Source: Patescibacteria group bacterium (GTDB lineage: Bacteria; Patescibacteria; Paceibacteria; UBA9973; UBA2103). Taken from it: a DNA stretch of 64,000 bases. Below the pieces are notes generated by a model. The model saw only the letters and a program-made list of their open reading frames with translations. It was not told where the DNA came from and made no database searches. The stretch lies in the NCBI GenBank assembly GCA_004322365.1, contig SCTS01000005.1, forward strand, positions 62,001-126,000. Direction: 5' to 3'. Below are positions 7,180 through 14,992 of this stretch, piece after piece; the first letter of the stretch is position 1; every line of letters starts with the position of its first letter. Position numbers and translations under genes: made by a program.

Positions 7180-8328
7180 CTACTGAGATTTATAAGCAGT
7201 AATGACCGAATTGATTACACTGCTCGGTATAGTTTCTGTCCCTTCAAACCAACCCCGAGCACGTTGAACCTCTTCCTTTGAAAGCGTTTTTTGAAGCTCA
7301 TCAAAGAAATTACTAGCTTTCCCTGCATGAATATCAGTAAGAATTTTTTCTACGCTAGTGTGAGTATTTGACTCCTGCAACATTCCATCAACCGCAAGCA
7401 TCGAAAGTGGAGCGAGCACATAATGTCCATACTGATAATCGAGATTCGGAGAGTTGGGCGCAACAATTACACTTTGTCTAATTTTCTCAAAAGCCTTTTG
7501 ATCATTGAAAGGCGCTTCTTTGATCAGTGAAAAGTTTCCAGTTCTCACTGCTGTATGAACACCGTAGAGATACACAATACGCCCTGATCGCTCCGCGGAA
7601 GTGGTAAATGCTGTTTCTGCCCAAGTAGCCTCAACCTCCTGCCAATCTTCTTCTGCGAACGGCGACTGCAACTTTTGATACGGGAGTGCGCCACTCTGAT
7701 GCCTGTTGTAAAGGTGCATTACTGCGTGAATGAAAAGTTCCTCTCCACGAAGACTATTCTGTGTGCGCACGAAAGCACTAACTCTTGCGCTTGGATCTGG
7801 ATACACATATGTAGCATCTTCGTCTGCATTTCCAGCAAGGCCTGCAGTAATAAGAACGACATGTTGAACTCGTTGTTCTTTAGGATCGTCATTAAACAAT
7901 TTCCCTGTGCGATTGAATGCATTCTCAATAATGGCAACATATCGCCGTATCGAACTTTCTGTTGTGGTTACGGGATATAAAATATCTACCTTATACATGC
8001 TCTGTTTTGGCTGAATACTCTGTAGTGTGAATGCATCGGAGCGAATAAGAACGCCTGTCAATTTCGTCTCAAATTTCGCCCACCCCGCCCCCGTCTCTAT
8101 GGCACCAACAGCTTCCCAACCTTGAGGTACACACACTGGTCGGTTTTTGTGATCAAAACTTTTGAGTATGTCGCCAGACCAGATGCGATACCCTTGCGAG
8201 CCTGCAATAGGTTTTAAATAATCAGGAACTTTGTAGCACTCTCCCTTAAGAATAGGTACAAAATAAACAACTACTGCCAACAATGCGCATACAGCTGGCA
8301 CGCCAATGATTACCAATACTTTCCTCAT
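7180..8328 (-). CDS. Membrane-anchored protein with degenerate zinc-peptidase motif
   Basis: This 382-residue protein has an N-terminal membrane helix (VLVIIGVPAVCALLAVVVYF) and an outside-facing domain. A helix at residues 197-210 reads 'EELFIHAVMHLYNRH', which looks like a gluzincin HExxH helix with the catalytic Glu replaced by Ala (H201, H205). An acidic helix 'EDWQEVEATWAETAF' follows near residues 227-241, where a third zinc ligand would lie. It could therefore be an inactive peptidase relative or a metal-binding protein. The family is not recognised. A TATACT sits 6 bases before the ATG. Confidence 0.65.
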   Translation of the reverse strand: MRKVLVIIGVPAVCALLAVVVYFVPILKGECYKVPDYLKPIAGSQGYRIWSGDILKSFDHKNRPVCVPQGWEAVGAIETGAGWAKFETKLTGVLIRSDAFTLQSIQPKQSMYKVDILYPVTTTESSIRRYVAIIENAFNRTGKLFNDDPKEQRVQHVVLITAGLAGNADEDATYVYPDPSARVSAFVRTQNSLRGEELFIHAVMHLYNRHQSGALPYQKLQSPFAEEDWQEVEATWAETAFTTSAERSGRIVYLYGVHTAVRTGNFSLIKEAPFNDQKAFEKIRQSVIVAPNSPNLDYQYGHYVLAPLSMLAVDGMLQESNTHTSVEKILTDIHAGKASNFFDELQKTLSKEEVQRARGWFEGTETIPSSVINSVITAYKSQ

Positions 8329-8334
8329 ATAAAA

Positions 8335-8352
8335 AGTATACCCCGTGAGATA
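8335..8352 (-). promoter_or_regulatory. Extended -10 promoter, probably leaderless
   Basis: On the minus strand the sequence is TATCTCACGGGGTATACT, and it ends 6 bases before the ATG at 8328. That spacing would start transcription at or next to the start codon. The first 17 bases recur exactly at 30694-30710 on the same strand. Confidence 0.6.
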
Positions 8353-8399
8353 GGCTCAACAACAAAATTCAAGAATAACGCAAGGCGAGTCGTAACCGA

Positions 8400-8945
8400 T
8401 TAGAGAGATCTAACCTCTATTTTATGCGGCCAAGGGAACGGCTCACCACCCTCTTCAAGTTCTAGGGTGCCTTCTGCCTGAAGACCTTTCACGCGTCCAT
8501 CCAAATATTCTTTCCAAAGAATAAATTTCCCATTCTGAACTTTAGCAATGATTGCATCGCTTACCACCTCACGTTTGCCAGTTATTTTCTTTGTTGTGGC
8601 AAACTGCCACTCAACGGCAACGTCATCCCCGTTAACAACAATAGTATGGATGTACACTTTTGTATCTGTGTATGCATCCCTAAAAAACCGCAAATCTTCA
8701 AGTGTCTGCTCCTTACTCAATCGTCTTCCGGGATACGCAAAAACCATATTTTCATGCAACAACGAGGCCAATAATTCCTCATCTCCTGTCTGCCATGCAC
8801 GTGCATGCTTTGAAACCATTTGTACAATGATCTCACGGTGTATGTTCAATAATTGTTGATGGGCAAAGAAACCGAGCACACCAACAAGAACCAACGCCAA
8901 TATGCTGTATACTATTTTTTTATTTTTCAGAGAATGTATATTCAT
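8400..8945 (-). CDS. Membrane-anchored SnoaL/NTF2-like protein
   Basis: This 181-residue protein has an N-terminal membrane anchor (IVYSILALVLVGVLGFFA) and an NTF2-like fold: 'IVQMVSKHARAWQTGDEELLASLLHENMVFAYPG', 'VVNGDDVAVEWQFATTKKITGK', 'NGKFILWKEYLDG'. This is the SnoaL/DUF4440 pattern, a scaffold used for small-molecule binding or simple enzymes. The substrate is unknown. It lies upstream of the pseudo-peptidase gene on the same strand, 71 bases apart. Confidence 0.7.
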   Translation of the reverse strand: MNIHSLKNKKIVYSILALVLVGVLGFFAHQQLLNIHREIIVQMVSKHARAWQTGDEELLASLLHENMVFAYPGRRLSKEQTLEDLRFFRDAYTDTKVYIHTIVVNGDDVAVEWQFATTKKITGKREVVSDAIIAKVQNGKFILWKEYLDGRVKGLQAEGTLELEEGGEPFPWPHKIEVRSL

Positions 8946-9020
8946 GCCATATATTATTTCATACTTTTCTGAAGCATTGCAACTAACAATAGCTAGAGGG
9001 AGTCCTAATACTCAGACTAT

Positions 9021-9542
9021 CTACACTTCTCCTTGCGCTAGCATGGTCAGTGCGCGAGTTCGGTCGTGGTCAAGTTCAACTAAAAGAATCTGTTGCCATA
9101 CTCCTCTAATCACCTTCCCGTTCTCAATAATAAGCGTCAGGTAGCTGGGAATAATTAACCCTTGTGCATGTGCATGCCCATTAACGCATTCTTGACTCAC
9201 TCCGTTTTCGTCAGGCACACAGAGATGCGTGTGTCGCTTCCCTTCTGGATTATTAACATCACGAATATCATTGTGACCATATGTTTCAGCAGGGCTAGCA
9301 AAACGGTCAAGCACTCGTTGTAAGTCAGGCACATACCCGAGGGTCGTGGCTGGTCCAATCAAATTTGGCTCATCTTCGTTCACCCACAAGCCACACGTCG
9401 TGTGATGTGTTTGAAGTGTGAGTGTACCTGTCTGCACTCCTGAATCTGCAACAAATAAATCAACCTCGGGAGTAATATTGATAAACTCCAAACGATGCTT
9501 TGTCTGATAGGTTAGAGTTTTCGTGACAGCTTTGTAGGACAT
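9021..9542 (-). CDS. yjbQ: YjbQ/UPF0047 family protein
   Basis: This 173-residue protein shows the UPF0047 pattern: 'LQTHHTTCGLWVNEDEPNLIG', 'GHNDIRDVNNPEGKRHTHLCVP', 'VNGHAHAQGLIIPSYLTLIIENGKVIRGVWQQILLVELD'. The His cluster (HTT, GHND, GHAH) is the putative metal and active site. Some members have weak thiamine phosphate synthase activity in vitro, but the true role is unsettled. It is longer than typical (about 140) owing to an insertion in the middle. Confidence 0.85.
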   Translation of the reverse strand: MSYKAVTKTLTYQTKHRLEFINITPEVDLFVADSGVQTGTLTLQTHHTTCGLWVNEDEPNLIGPATTLGYVPDLQRVLDRFASPAETYGHNDIRDVNNPEGKRHTHLCVPDENGVSQECVNGHAHAQGLIIPSYLTLIIENGKVIRGVWQQILLVELDHDRTRALTMLAQGEV

Positions 9543-9623
9543 ATGTATTACACACTAAACCACAGTAAAGGCGTGTTGGTTTCATTACAAAGCTACGCTT
9601 AAATAAAAATGTATAATTCTACT

Positions 9624-9872
9624 ATGCACTGGCAAGATATTGTTCTCTCAGTTGGTCAATATATTTTTGTTATTGCCCTACTCCCTTCTGTTTTTGGAAA
9701 AGATAAACCAGCTCTTTCTTCAAGCCTACTCACCGGCACTGTGCTTGCAGTTTTTAGTGTTGTCTATGCAACTCTTGGATTGTGGAACTCAACGGTCGCC
9801 TCAAGCATCGTTACTGCGACATGGTTTCTTTTAGCGTGGCAACAGTACAGAAAAAGAACAAGAAATAAATAA
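9624..9872 (+). CDS. Small two- or three-helix membrane protein
   Basis: This 82-residue protein has hydrophobic segments 'IVLSVGQYIFVIALLPSVF', 'LLTGTVLAVFSVVYATLGLW' and 'VASSIVTATWFLLAWQ', and a basic tail. No function is known. The start at 9624 is preferred over ATG 9609, because a perfect TATAAT (9612-9617) overlaps the upstream region and lies 6 bases before 9624, as in other apparently leaderless genes here. Confidence 0.65.
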   Translation: MHWQDIVLSVGQYIFVIALLPSVFGKDKPALSSSLLTGTVLAVFSVVYATLGLWNSTVASSIVTATWFLLAWQQYRKRTRNK

Positions 9873-9873
9873 T

Positions 9874-10437
9874 CTACTCCATCAATCCCTCCAGCACTCC
9901 TTCAAGAGTGACCTTAAGAAGGAGAACAGCTCCAACAGACGGCGGAGTAGTCATTGGCTCGCCCACCTTTCGCTCTGCAAAATTTATATGAAGCTCTTTT
10001 GAATCAGAGTATATTTCGGTTGATTGGGGCGCAATTCTATCGCCAACAAGAAACGCGTTGGTAGTTTTGTATCCCGCTCCAGTTTTGAGTGCAACAACTG
10101 CGTAGTAAAAAAGTCCACTACCTCCAGTGTCTTGCGTAACGAGAAAAGCGACATCCTCTAAGCCGTCTCCATTCAAATCACCTCTCGCTTCGTTTCCAAA
10201 ATACCGTGTCGTTGTTTTTGAAGCAGAGTCTGGCACCACTGAAACTTCTGAAACTCCCTGCACTAAAACCACTTCACTTCCCTCAATCGTGAAGCTGGTG
10301 TTTTTCCCGTTGAAAGTAGCGGTCTCTTCTGAGGATATCGTAGACACTACTTTATTAGTGTCTCTTGTAAGAAAGAAAATTCCCACAATGACTACGGCGA
10401 TAACGACAACAAAACTGATGAGTGTTTTTTTATTCAT
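9874..10437 (-). CDS. Membrane-anchored protein with a calcium-loop-like motif
   Basis: This 187-residue protein has an N-terminal helix (LISFVVVIAVVIVGIFFL) and an exported domain. 'ARGDLNGDGLEDVAFLVTQD' near residues 83-102 is a DxNxDGxxD loop like FG-GAP or EF-hand calcium sites. The function is unknown. It is the last of three minus-strand genes (mscL, a 108-residue protein, this one) separated by 5-6 bases, so it is co-transcribed with mscL. Confidence 0.65.
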   Translation of the reverse strand: MNKKTLISFVVVIAVVIVGIFFLTRDTNKVVSTISSEETATFNGKNTSFTIEGSEVVLVQGVSEVSVVPDSASKTTTRYFGNEARGDLNGDGLEDVAFLVTQDTGGSGLFYYAVVALKTGAGYKTTNAFLVGDRIAPQSTEIYSDSKELHINFAERKVGEPMTTPPSVGAVLLLKVTLEGVLEGLME

Positions 10438-10443
10438 ATTTAG

Positions 10444-10770
10444 TTACACTATCCATTTTTTCGTCACAGCATCATACTCTGAAACAATTTCGGGCCACCC
10501 CAACTGAGGAACAACCATAATACTGGTCACGGATGATTTGCTACCATTTGGAAAATCCCCTTTTCTCTGATAGATGTACTCAGCGCTATCTCTTTCTATC
10601 TTACGAACTCCTTTAACTTCTAGAAGATATACTCCATCCTTGTCACGTAACTCCTTTATTATTGTAGGATTTTCGCAATAGGTACTAATAGCTGAAAGTA
10701 TCTCTTGTCGGGTAAGAATATTTTCAAAACCTCTTTCCGCAGCATTGTCTTGAGGACCTTCAGTAGCCAT
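10444..10770 (-). CDS. Hypothetical protein in the mscL operon
   Basis: This 108-residue protein starts at the ATG at 10770, five bases after the mscL stop. A longer frame to 10839 would overlap mscL by over 60 bases. The sequence is polar ('ILTRQEILSAISTYCENPTIIKELRDKDGVYLLEVKG') and ends in a strand-rich part with 'VVPQLGWPEIVSEYD'. No family is recognised. It is followed 6 bases later by the calcium-loop protein. Confidence 0.65.
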   Translation of the reverse strand: MATEGPQDNAAERGFENILTRQEILSAISTYCENPTIIKELRDKDGVYLLEVKGVRKIERDSAEYIYQRKGDFPNGSKSSVTSIMVVPQLGWPEIVSEYDAVTKKWIV

Positions 10771-10775
10771 ACAAA

Positions 10776-11177
10776 TTAGGGTAGTACTTGCGTACAGAAC
10801 GCACAGCGACGAGCACTTGCAGGTATTTTTGAAAGACACTCAGTGCATTTTTTTGTTGCAGGATCAGCTGGAGTGTCTTTAAGTGCATGAGCACTCAGCA
10901 CATTCATCGGCTTAACCACAAAGAAAAATACCGAACCAGCCACAAGAATGAATGATATAAGAGTATTGATAAAATGCCCGTATCTAAACTGACTACCATT
11001 GAGGGTAAATACCATTCCACCAAAATCAGGAACTTTCGCAATGGCAGCTATAAAAGGAGTAAGTAGGTCGGCCACCAAAGCAGTCACTATGCTTCCAAAG
11101 GCTGCTCCCACCACGACACCGACTGCCAAATCGACCACATTACCTCGCAAAAGAAATGCCTTGAATTCGTTAAACAT
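10776..11177 (-). CDS. mscL: Large-conductance mechanosensitive channel with C-terminal zinc ribbon
   Basis: This 133-residue protein has the MscL N-terminus and first helix ('FKAFLLRGNVVDLAVGVVVG', 'FGSIVTALVADLLTPFIA') and second helix ('FINTLISFILVAGSVFFFVV'). MscL is a homopentamer that vents solutes on hypo-osmotic shock. The usual cytoplasmic bundle is replaced or followed by 'KKCTECLSKIPASARRCAFC', two CxxC pairs that should form a zinc ribbon near residues 112-131. It heads a three-gene operon. Confidence 0.93.
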   Translation of the reverse strand: MFNEFKAFLLRGNVVDLAVGVVVGAAFGSIVTALVADLLTPFIAAIAKVPDFGGMVFTLNGSQFRYGHFINTLISFILVAGSVFFFVVKPMNVLSAHALKDTPADPATKKCTECLSKIPASARRCAFCTQVLP

Positions 11178-11240
11178 ACAAGTTTGGATATATAAGTTAA
11201 ATACCTCGTAATAATAACAGATTTCAAGTGTTTAGCTGAG

Positions 11241-11251
11241 CCCCCCCCCCC
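11241..11251 (+). repeat. 11-C homopolymer upstream of mscL
   Basis: Eleven consecutive C (G on the mscL strand) lie about 64 bases upstream of the mscL ATG, just beyond a possible promoter (TTGAAA, 18 bases, TATTTA on the minus strand). Such tracts can slip in length. The exact count may also be a sequencing artefact. Confidence 0.9.
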
Positions 11252-11265
11252 GCTACACCAAAACC

Positions 11266-11296
11266 AAAAACCCCGCATCGATGATGTGAGGTTTTT
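11266..11296 (-). terminator. Hairpin terminator
   Basis: AAAAACCCCGCATC and GATGTGAGGTTTTT form an imperfect stem around a short loop with A/T runs on both ends. It lies 25 bases after the stop of the small one-helix membrane protein gene on the minus strand. Confidence 0.8.
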
Positions 11297-11320
11297 CGTT
11301 TCTCTATTGTCCAATTTTTA

Positions 11321-11542
11321 CTAAGGAGCGGGTGTATCAGCTTTTGGAGCTGGGGTAACAGGATTAGGAATGGTCACATTAATAATGGCATCCTTCGGTA
11401 CAGCGGATCTAAAAACACCATTCTGATATAAAATCACACCACCAACGAGCACTACAAGAATGAGTACGACTGCGACAACCCAACCGGCGCCACTATCGCT
11501 ACCATTAGTATTACTTGGAGGAGTATTAATTACTGTTGTCAT
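11321..11542 (-). CDS. Small single-helix membrane protein
   Basis: This 73-residue protein has a Ser/Asn-rich start, one helix (GWVVAVVLILVVLVGGVILY) and a Pro/Ala-rich outer tail ending 'TPAPKADTPAP'. This layout is common among small uncharacterised envelope proteins. No function can be assigned. It is transcribed alone and ends in a hairpin terminator. Confidence 0.65.
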   Translation of the reverse strand: MTTVINTPPSNTNGSDSGAGWVVAVVLILVVLVGGVILYQNGVFRSAVPKDAIINVTIPNPVTPAPKADTPAP

Positions 11543-11714
11543 AATATATTTACTGCAAGGGTGTATTTAAATTATTAATATTTCACCCTACACACAAGAA
11601 GCCGTTCCAAAACAATAGGAATTACATACACACACGACCGCAATAAAGAAGTAATACTAACGACAATGAAACGGCTCCAGCTGGGGATGTAATTTATTAA
11701 CTTATATAACTAAC

Positions 11715-11873
11715 ATGTCATTACTTACTTTGTGCGAAATTGTTTTCTTTCTAGGATTTGGCATTAATCACTTTTATCCCAATAGAATACTTGGAATCGT
11801 AGTGGCAGTAGCAGCCATAGCGATTGGTATCGTTCTTTTACTTACTACAGTCATAGGGCTGAAACTTAGTTAA
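11715..11873 (+). CDS. 52-residue membrane micro-protein
   Basis: The ORF runs ATG to TAA. It has two hydrophobic stretches ('LCEIVFFLGFGINHFY' and 'ILGIVVAVAAIAIGIVLLLT') joined by a short polar turn. No family is recognised. A second small ORF follows 11 bases later on the same strand. The clean two-helix profile is the main support. Confidence 0.4.
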   Translation: MSLLTLCEIVFFLGFGINHFYPNRILGIVVAVAAIAIGIVLLLTTVIGLKLS

Positions 11874-11884
11874 TAGTGAACACC

Positions 11885-12034
11885 ATGGATGCAACAGAGA
11901 TAGACAAAGCGGCGGCAGAAGCTGATGAACAAGCGCGCCGTGCCGAAGAAAAAGCTCACCTTGCACATGAAGCTTCCGCCTTAGAACACGAGCGACTAGC
12001 TGAAATAGAGAGGCAAAAAAGCGTTTCTCCATGA
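11885..12034 (+). CDS. 49-residue Ala/Glu-rich helical peptide
   Basis: The ORF encodes a charged, helix-forming peptide (DKAAAEADEQARRAEEKAHL), likely a coiled coil. It follows the membrane micro-protein ORF by 11 bases and ends about 216 bases before the PAS gene. No family is recognised. The opposite strand also has an open frame here, which I judged non-coding. Confidence 0.35.
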   Translation: MDATEIDKAAAEADEQARRAEEKAHLAHEASALEHERLAEIERQKSVSP

Positions 12035-12250
12035 ATGCACTTAGAGCTCCGATCCACATAGTGCGCTAAATCTTCCATTTGGTTTTTCGTGCACAACTAG
12101 AAATGTTTGTAATAGTTATCGGGTATGTACGGCTATGAGAGTACAGTCTTAAAAAAACAAGCTTATTAGCCATAATACCGACAAAAGCAGCGCGCCGAAA
12201 GGAAAATATTTAATCGAAACCGGACCCCGAGTTAATAAAGCGTTGGAAAT

Positions 12251-12838
12251 ATGAGTGATACAAAAACAAACACAAATGGATCAAAAGAGTCCCAGGAGCT
12301 CGCCCTGCACTACATGAAAACACTCGTTGAAGTGGCGAGGGAGTCATTCTTAATTCTCGACTCCAATCTTCGGGTTGTTTCGGCAAATCCTACCTTTTAT
12401 CAAAATTTCCAAGTATCTCCTGAACAGACAGAAGGTGTACTCCTCTACGAGCTTGGAAACGGGCAGTGGAACATCCCACTCCTCAAAAGCTTATTGGAAG
12501 AAATTCTGCCAATGAAAAAGGTAGTCAAAGACTATGAGGTAAAGCACTCATTCCAAAAAATCGGAGAAAAAACTATTCTGCTCAACGCCAGGCAAATAGA
12601 CATTGATACAGCACACATGATTGTCTTGGCCATGGAAGACATCACTGTTAGAAAGGAGTTGGAGCAAAAGCTGGCTGAATATACTACTGAGCTTGAACTC
12701 AAGGTGGCGGAGCGCACTGGAGAGATTGCAGATAGGGTGCGAGACTTAGAATCTCTAAACAAGGTGATGGTTGGGAGAGAATTGAAGATGATAGAGTTAA
12801 AAAAGGAACTCGCTGCACTTAAAGCCTCATCGCACTAA
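12251..12838 (+). CDS. PAS-domain protein with coiled-coil tail, no kinase domain
   Basis: This 195-residue protein has one PAS domain at about residues 25-130 ('EVARESFLILDSNLRVVSANPTFYQNF', ending 'VLAMEDITVRKELEQKL') and a coiled coil to the end ('TELELKVAERTGEIADRVRDLESLN'). There is no HisKA or ATPase part. It lies 15 bases upstream of a complete PAS histidine kinase, so it is probably a sensor or adaptor that pairs with that kinase through the coiled coil. Confidence 0.82.
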   Translation: MSDTKTNTNGSKESQELALHYMKTLVEVARESFLILDSNLRVVSANPTFYQNFQVSPEQTEGVLLYELGNGQWNIPLLKSLLEEILPMKKVVKDYEVKHSFQKIGEKTILLNARQIDIDTAHMIVLAMEDITVRKELEQKLAEYTTELELKVAERTGEIADRVRDLESLNKVMVGRELKMIELKKELAALKASSH

Positions 12839-12853
12839 TGTAGTCAGATTTCT

Positions 12854-14098
12854 ATGACACCCGTCATCGCAAACATTCTCATGGACAAAGAGTTAGCACA
12901 TAAAAAAGAAATTGCAGATTCCCAAGCCGCCCTTCTTAATGTTTTAGATGATCAGAAAAGAGATTCAGAAAAAATACTCAAAAAGAAAGCCGTGGACGAG
13001 GCGATACTCGCGAGCATCGGCGATGGACTCGTCGTCGTCGACAAGGAAGGAAAGATAACCTATGTAAACCAATCATTTGAAAAAATGCTCGGTTGGTCAT
13101 CTAAAGAAGTTTTAGGTAAACGCATTGTTGCGGTGGTACCTCGAGAAGACGAAAAAGGCGAAGTAGTTCCTTTTAATGAAAGAATCCTAAACAGAGTGCT
13201 CCGCGGAGAAGTGGTGGTCGCAGACCTTACTAATCCCTTTTACTATATTCGCAAAGATAAAACCCGTTTTCCTTCAAGTAGCATCGTTAACTCAATTGTG
13301 CTCGATGGTGAAATTATTGGAGTAGTTGAAACATTTCGAGACATTACAAAAGAAAAAGAAATCGACAAAGCAAAAACAGAGTTCGTCTCGCTTGCCTCTC
13401 ATCAGCTCCGCACACCTCTCTCTACTATCAACTGGTACACGGAAATGCTTCTAACAGGTGATGTGGGAAAACTAAACGCTGAACAGGAAAAATACCTCAA
13501 CGAGGTATACCGAGGTAATCAGCGCATGGTTGGGCTCGTGAATGCACTCTTAAGCGTCTCTCGTATGGATCTTGGGACATTCATCTTTGAGCCTGAGCCA
13601 ACAGACATTCCCCTACTCGTTCGAAGTGTTCTGGACGAACAAATGCCTCATATTATTCAAAAAGGTATTACTGTTTTCCCAGCACTTGGAACAAACATTC
13701 CCCTCATACAAGTTGACCCTAAACTCCTACGAATGGTTGTACAAAACCTACTCTCAAACGCTATTAAATACACACCTGAAAAAGGAAAAATAGAAATCTC
13801 CCTCACTCTTACCAATCAAAAGAAGTGCCTCCTGTTCACAATTACTGATACAGGCTATGGCATACCTAAAAATCAGCAACACAAGATATTTCAAAAACTC
13901 TTCCGAGCAGACAATGTACGCGAAAAAGATACCGAAGGTACCGGCCTCGGACTCTATATCGCAAAAGCAATCATTGATAACTCTGGAGGAAAAATCTGGT
14001 TTGAATCGCCCTCCTCAAATTACGTCGAGGGAGAAGAAAACACAGGTACCACATTTTATGTGGAGTTGCCGTGCAAATTATTAGAAAAAAATAAATAA
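12854..14098 (+). CDS. PAS sensor histidine kinase
   Basis: This 414-residue protein has an N-terminal coiled coil, a PAS domain (about residues 48-168), a HisKA domain with 'FVSLASHQLRTPLS' (phospho-His at 183), and a HATPase domain with N box 'NLLSNAIKYTPEKG', G1 'DTGYGIP' and G2 'GTGLGLYIAKAI'. It has no membrane helix, so it is a cytosolic kinase. Two receiver genes follow 12 bases later and are the likely phosphate acceptors. No DNA-binding output domain is seen in the operon. Confidence 0.93.
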   Translation: MTPVIANILMDKELAHKKEIADSQAALLNVLDDQKRDSEKILKKKAVDEAILASIGDGLVVVDKEGKITYVNQSFEKMLGWSSKEVLGKRIVAVVPREDEKGEVVPFNERILNRVLRGEVVVADLTNPFYYIRKDKTRFPSSSIVNSIVLDGEIIGVVETFRDITKEKEIDKAKTEFVSLASHQLRTPLSTINWYTEMLLTGDVGKLNAEQEKYLNEVYRGNQRMVGLVNALLSVSRMDLGTFIFEPEPTDIPLLVRSVLDEQMPHIIQKGITVFPALGTNIPLIQVDPKLLRMVVQNLLSNAIKYTPEKGKIEISLTLTNQKKCLLFTITDTGYGIPKNQQHKIFQKLFRADNVREKDTEGTGLGLYIAKAIIDNSGGKIWFESPSSNYVEGEENTGTTFYVELPCKLLEKNK

Positions 14099-14110
14099 CA
14101 TCTTTACTAT

Positions 14111-14575
14111 ATGAAGCGTACATCTAAAAAAAATAGAACGATATTAGTGCTCGAGGATGAACAATCTCTCCTTGGAGTCATTAAAGCTAAGCTCGAAAAA
14201 GAAGGCATCCGTGTTCTTACATCCCGAAGTGTCGAGAAAGCTTTTAGTTCTGACCTCAAGAAGAGCAAATCGGGAGGCATAACCTTGAATAGCGTCAAAA
14301 CAGCACTCAAGCATGTCGAAGACTTAGAACAGGTTGACGCCATATGGCTCGACCACAATTTGGTTGGGGAAGAAAATGGACTTGATTTTGTGACAAAATT
14401 CAAAAGAAATGCTGGACACTGGAGCAAAATACCTATCTTTGTTGTCTCAAATACCGCAGACCCAGACTTAGTGAAAACCTACATACGGCTGGGGGTAAAT
14501 AAATACTATGTGAAGGCAGAAAATCGACTCGACACCATTGTTGCCGATATACACTCCTCTCTCAGTCACGCATAA
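14111..14575 (+). CDS. Stand-alone receiver protein with insertion
   Basis: This 154-residue protein is a lone CheY-like receiver: 'ILVLEDEQSLLGVI' (acidic pair at 15-16), phospho-acceptor Asp81 in 'IWLDHNLVGEENG', and 'PIFVVSNT' for the Thr/Ser switch, with Lys in 'YYVKAE'. About 25 extra residues, rich in Lys/Ser ('SSDLKKSKSGGITLNSVKT'), lie between strand 2 and the phospho-site. There is no output domain. It sits between the kinase and a second receiver. Confidence 0.85.
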   Translation: MKRTSKKNRTILVLEDEQSLLGVIKAKLEKEGIRVLTSRSVEKAFSSDLKKSKSGGITLNSVKTALKHVEDLEQVDAIWLDHNLVGEENGLDFVTKFKRNAGHWSKIPIFVVSNTADPDLVKTYIRLGVNKYYVKAENRLDTIVADIHSSLSHA

Positions 14576-14577
14576 AA

Positions 14578-14979
14578 ATGACCACGGAAATTACACGACA
14601 GACAATTTTAATTGTTGAGGATGAGATTTCACTTCGCAATGCACTTCGTGACAAATTCACACGGGAAGGCTTTCTTGTATTTGATGCCAAAGACGGTGAA
14701 ATAGGGCTCGCCGTCGCCATTCGTGAACAACCACAATTAATTCTTCTTGATCTCATGATGCCAAAGATGGATGGCATGACCATGCTTCATAAACTACGAT
14801 CAGAAAACGAGTGGGGTAAGAGTGTTCCCGTTATACTCCTCACCAATCTTGGCGCTGATGATAAAATGATAATGAAAGAAATCGAAGAAGACACTTCGGC
14901 CTATTATTTGGTAAAATCAAACTGGTCAATGGATCAAATGGTAGACAAAGTTAAGGAAACCATTGCTTTGTCTTTATAA
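14578..14979 (+). CDS. Stand-alone receiver protein
   Basis: This 133-residue CheY-like protein has 'ILIVEDEISLRNAL', phospho-acceptor Asp58 in 'LILLDLMMPKMDGM', Thr in 'VILLTNLG', and Lys in 'YYLVKSNW'. It has no output domain. It starts 2 bases after the first receiver, so the two are co-translated. With the PAS kinase upstream it could form a branched or sink-type phosphorelay. Confidence 0.92.
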   Translation: MTTEITRQTILIVEDEISLRNALRDKFTREGFLVFDAKDGEIGLAVAIREQPQLILLDLMMPKMDGMTMLHKLRSENEWGKSVPVILLTNLGADDKMIMKEIEEDTSAYYLVKSNWSMDQMVDKVKETIALSL

Positions 14980-14992
14980 AATAACTTTATTC

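Noticed and set aside
11600..11676. Inverted words AGCCGTTCCA / TGAAACGGCT as a structured RNA
   Set aside because: One mismatch and a 57-base loop make the pairing weak, and no known RNA motif was recognised.
11838..12059. Minus-strand open frame opposite the Ala/Glu-rich micro-ORF
   Set aside because: Its protein (Leu/His/Arg-rich, no pattern) looks like the mirror of a charged helix gene; the plus-strand ORF fits better, although both are weak.
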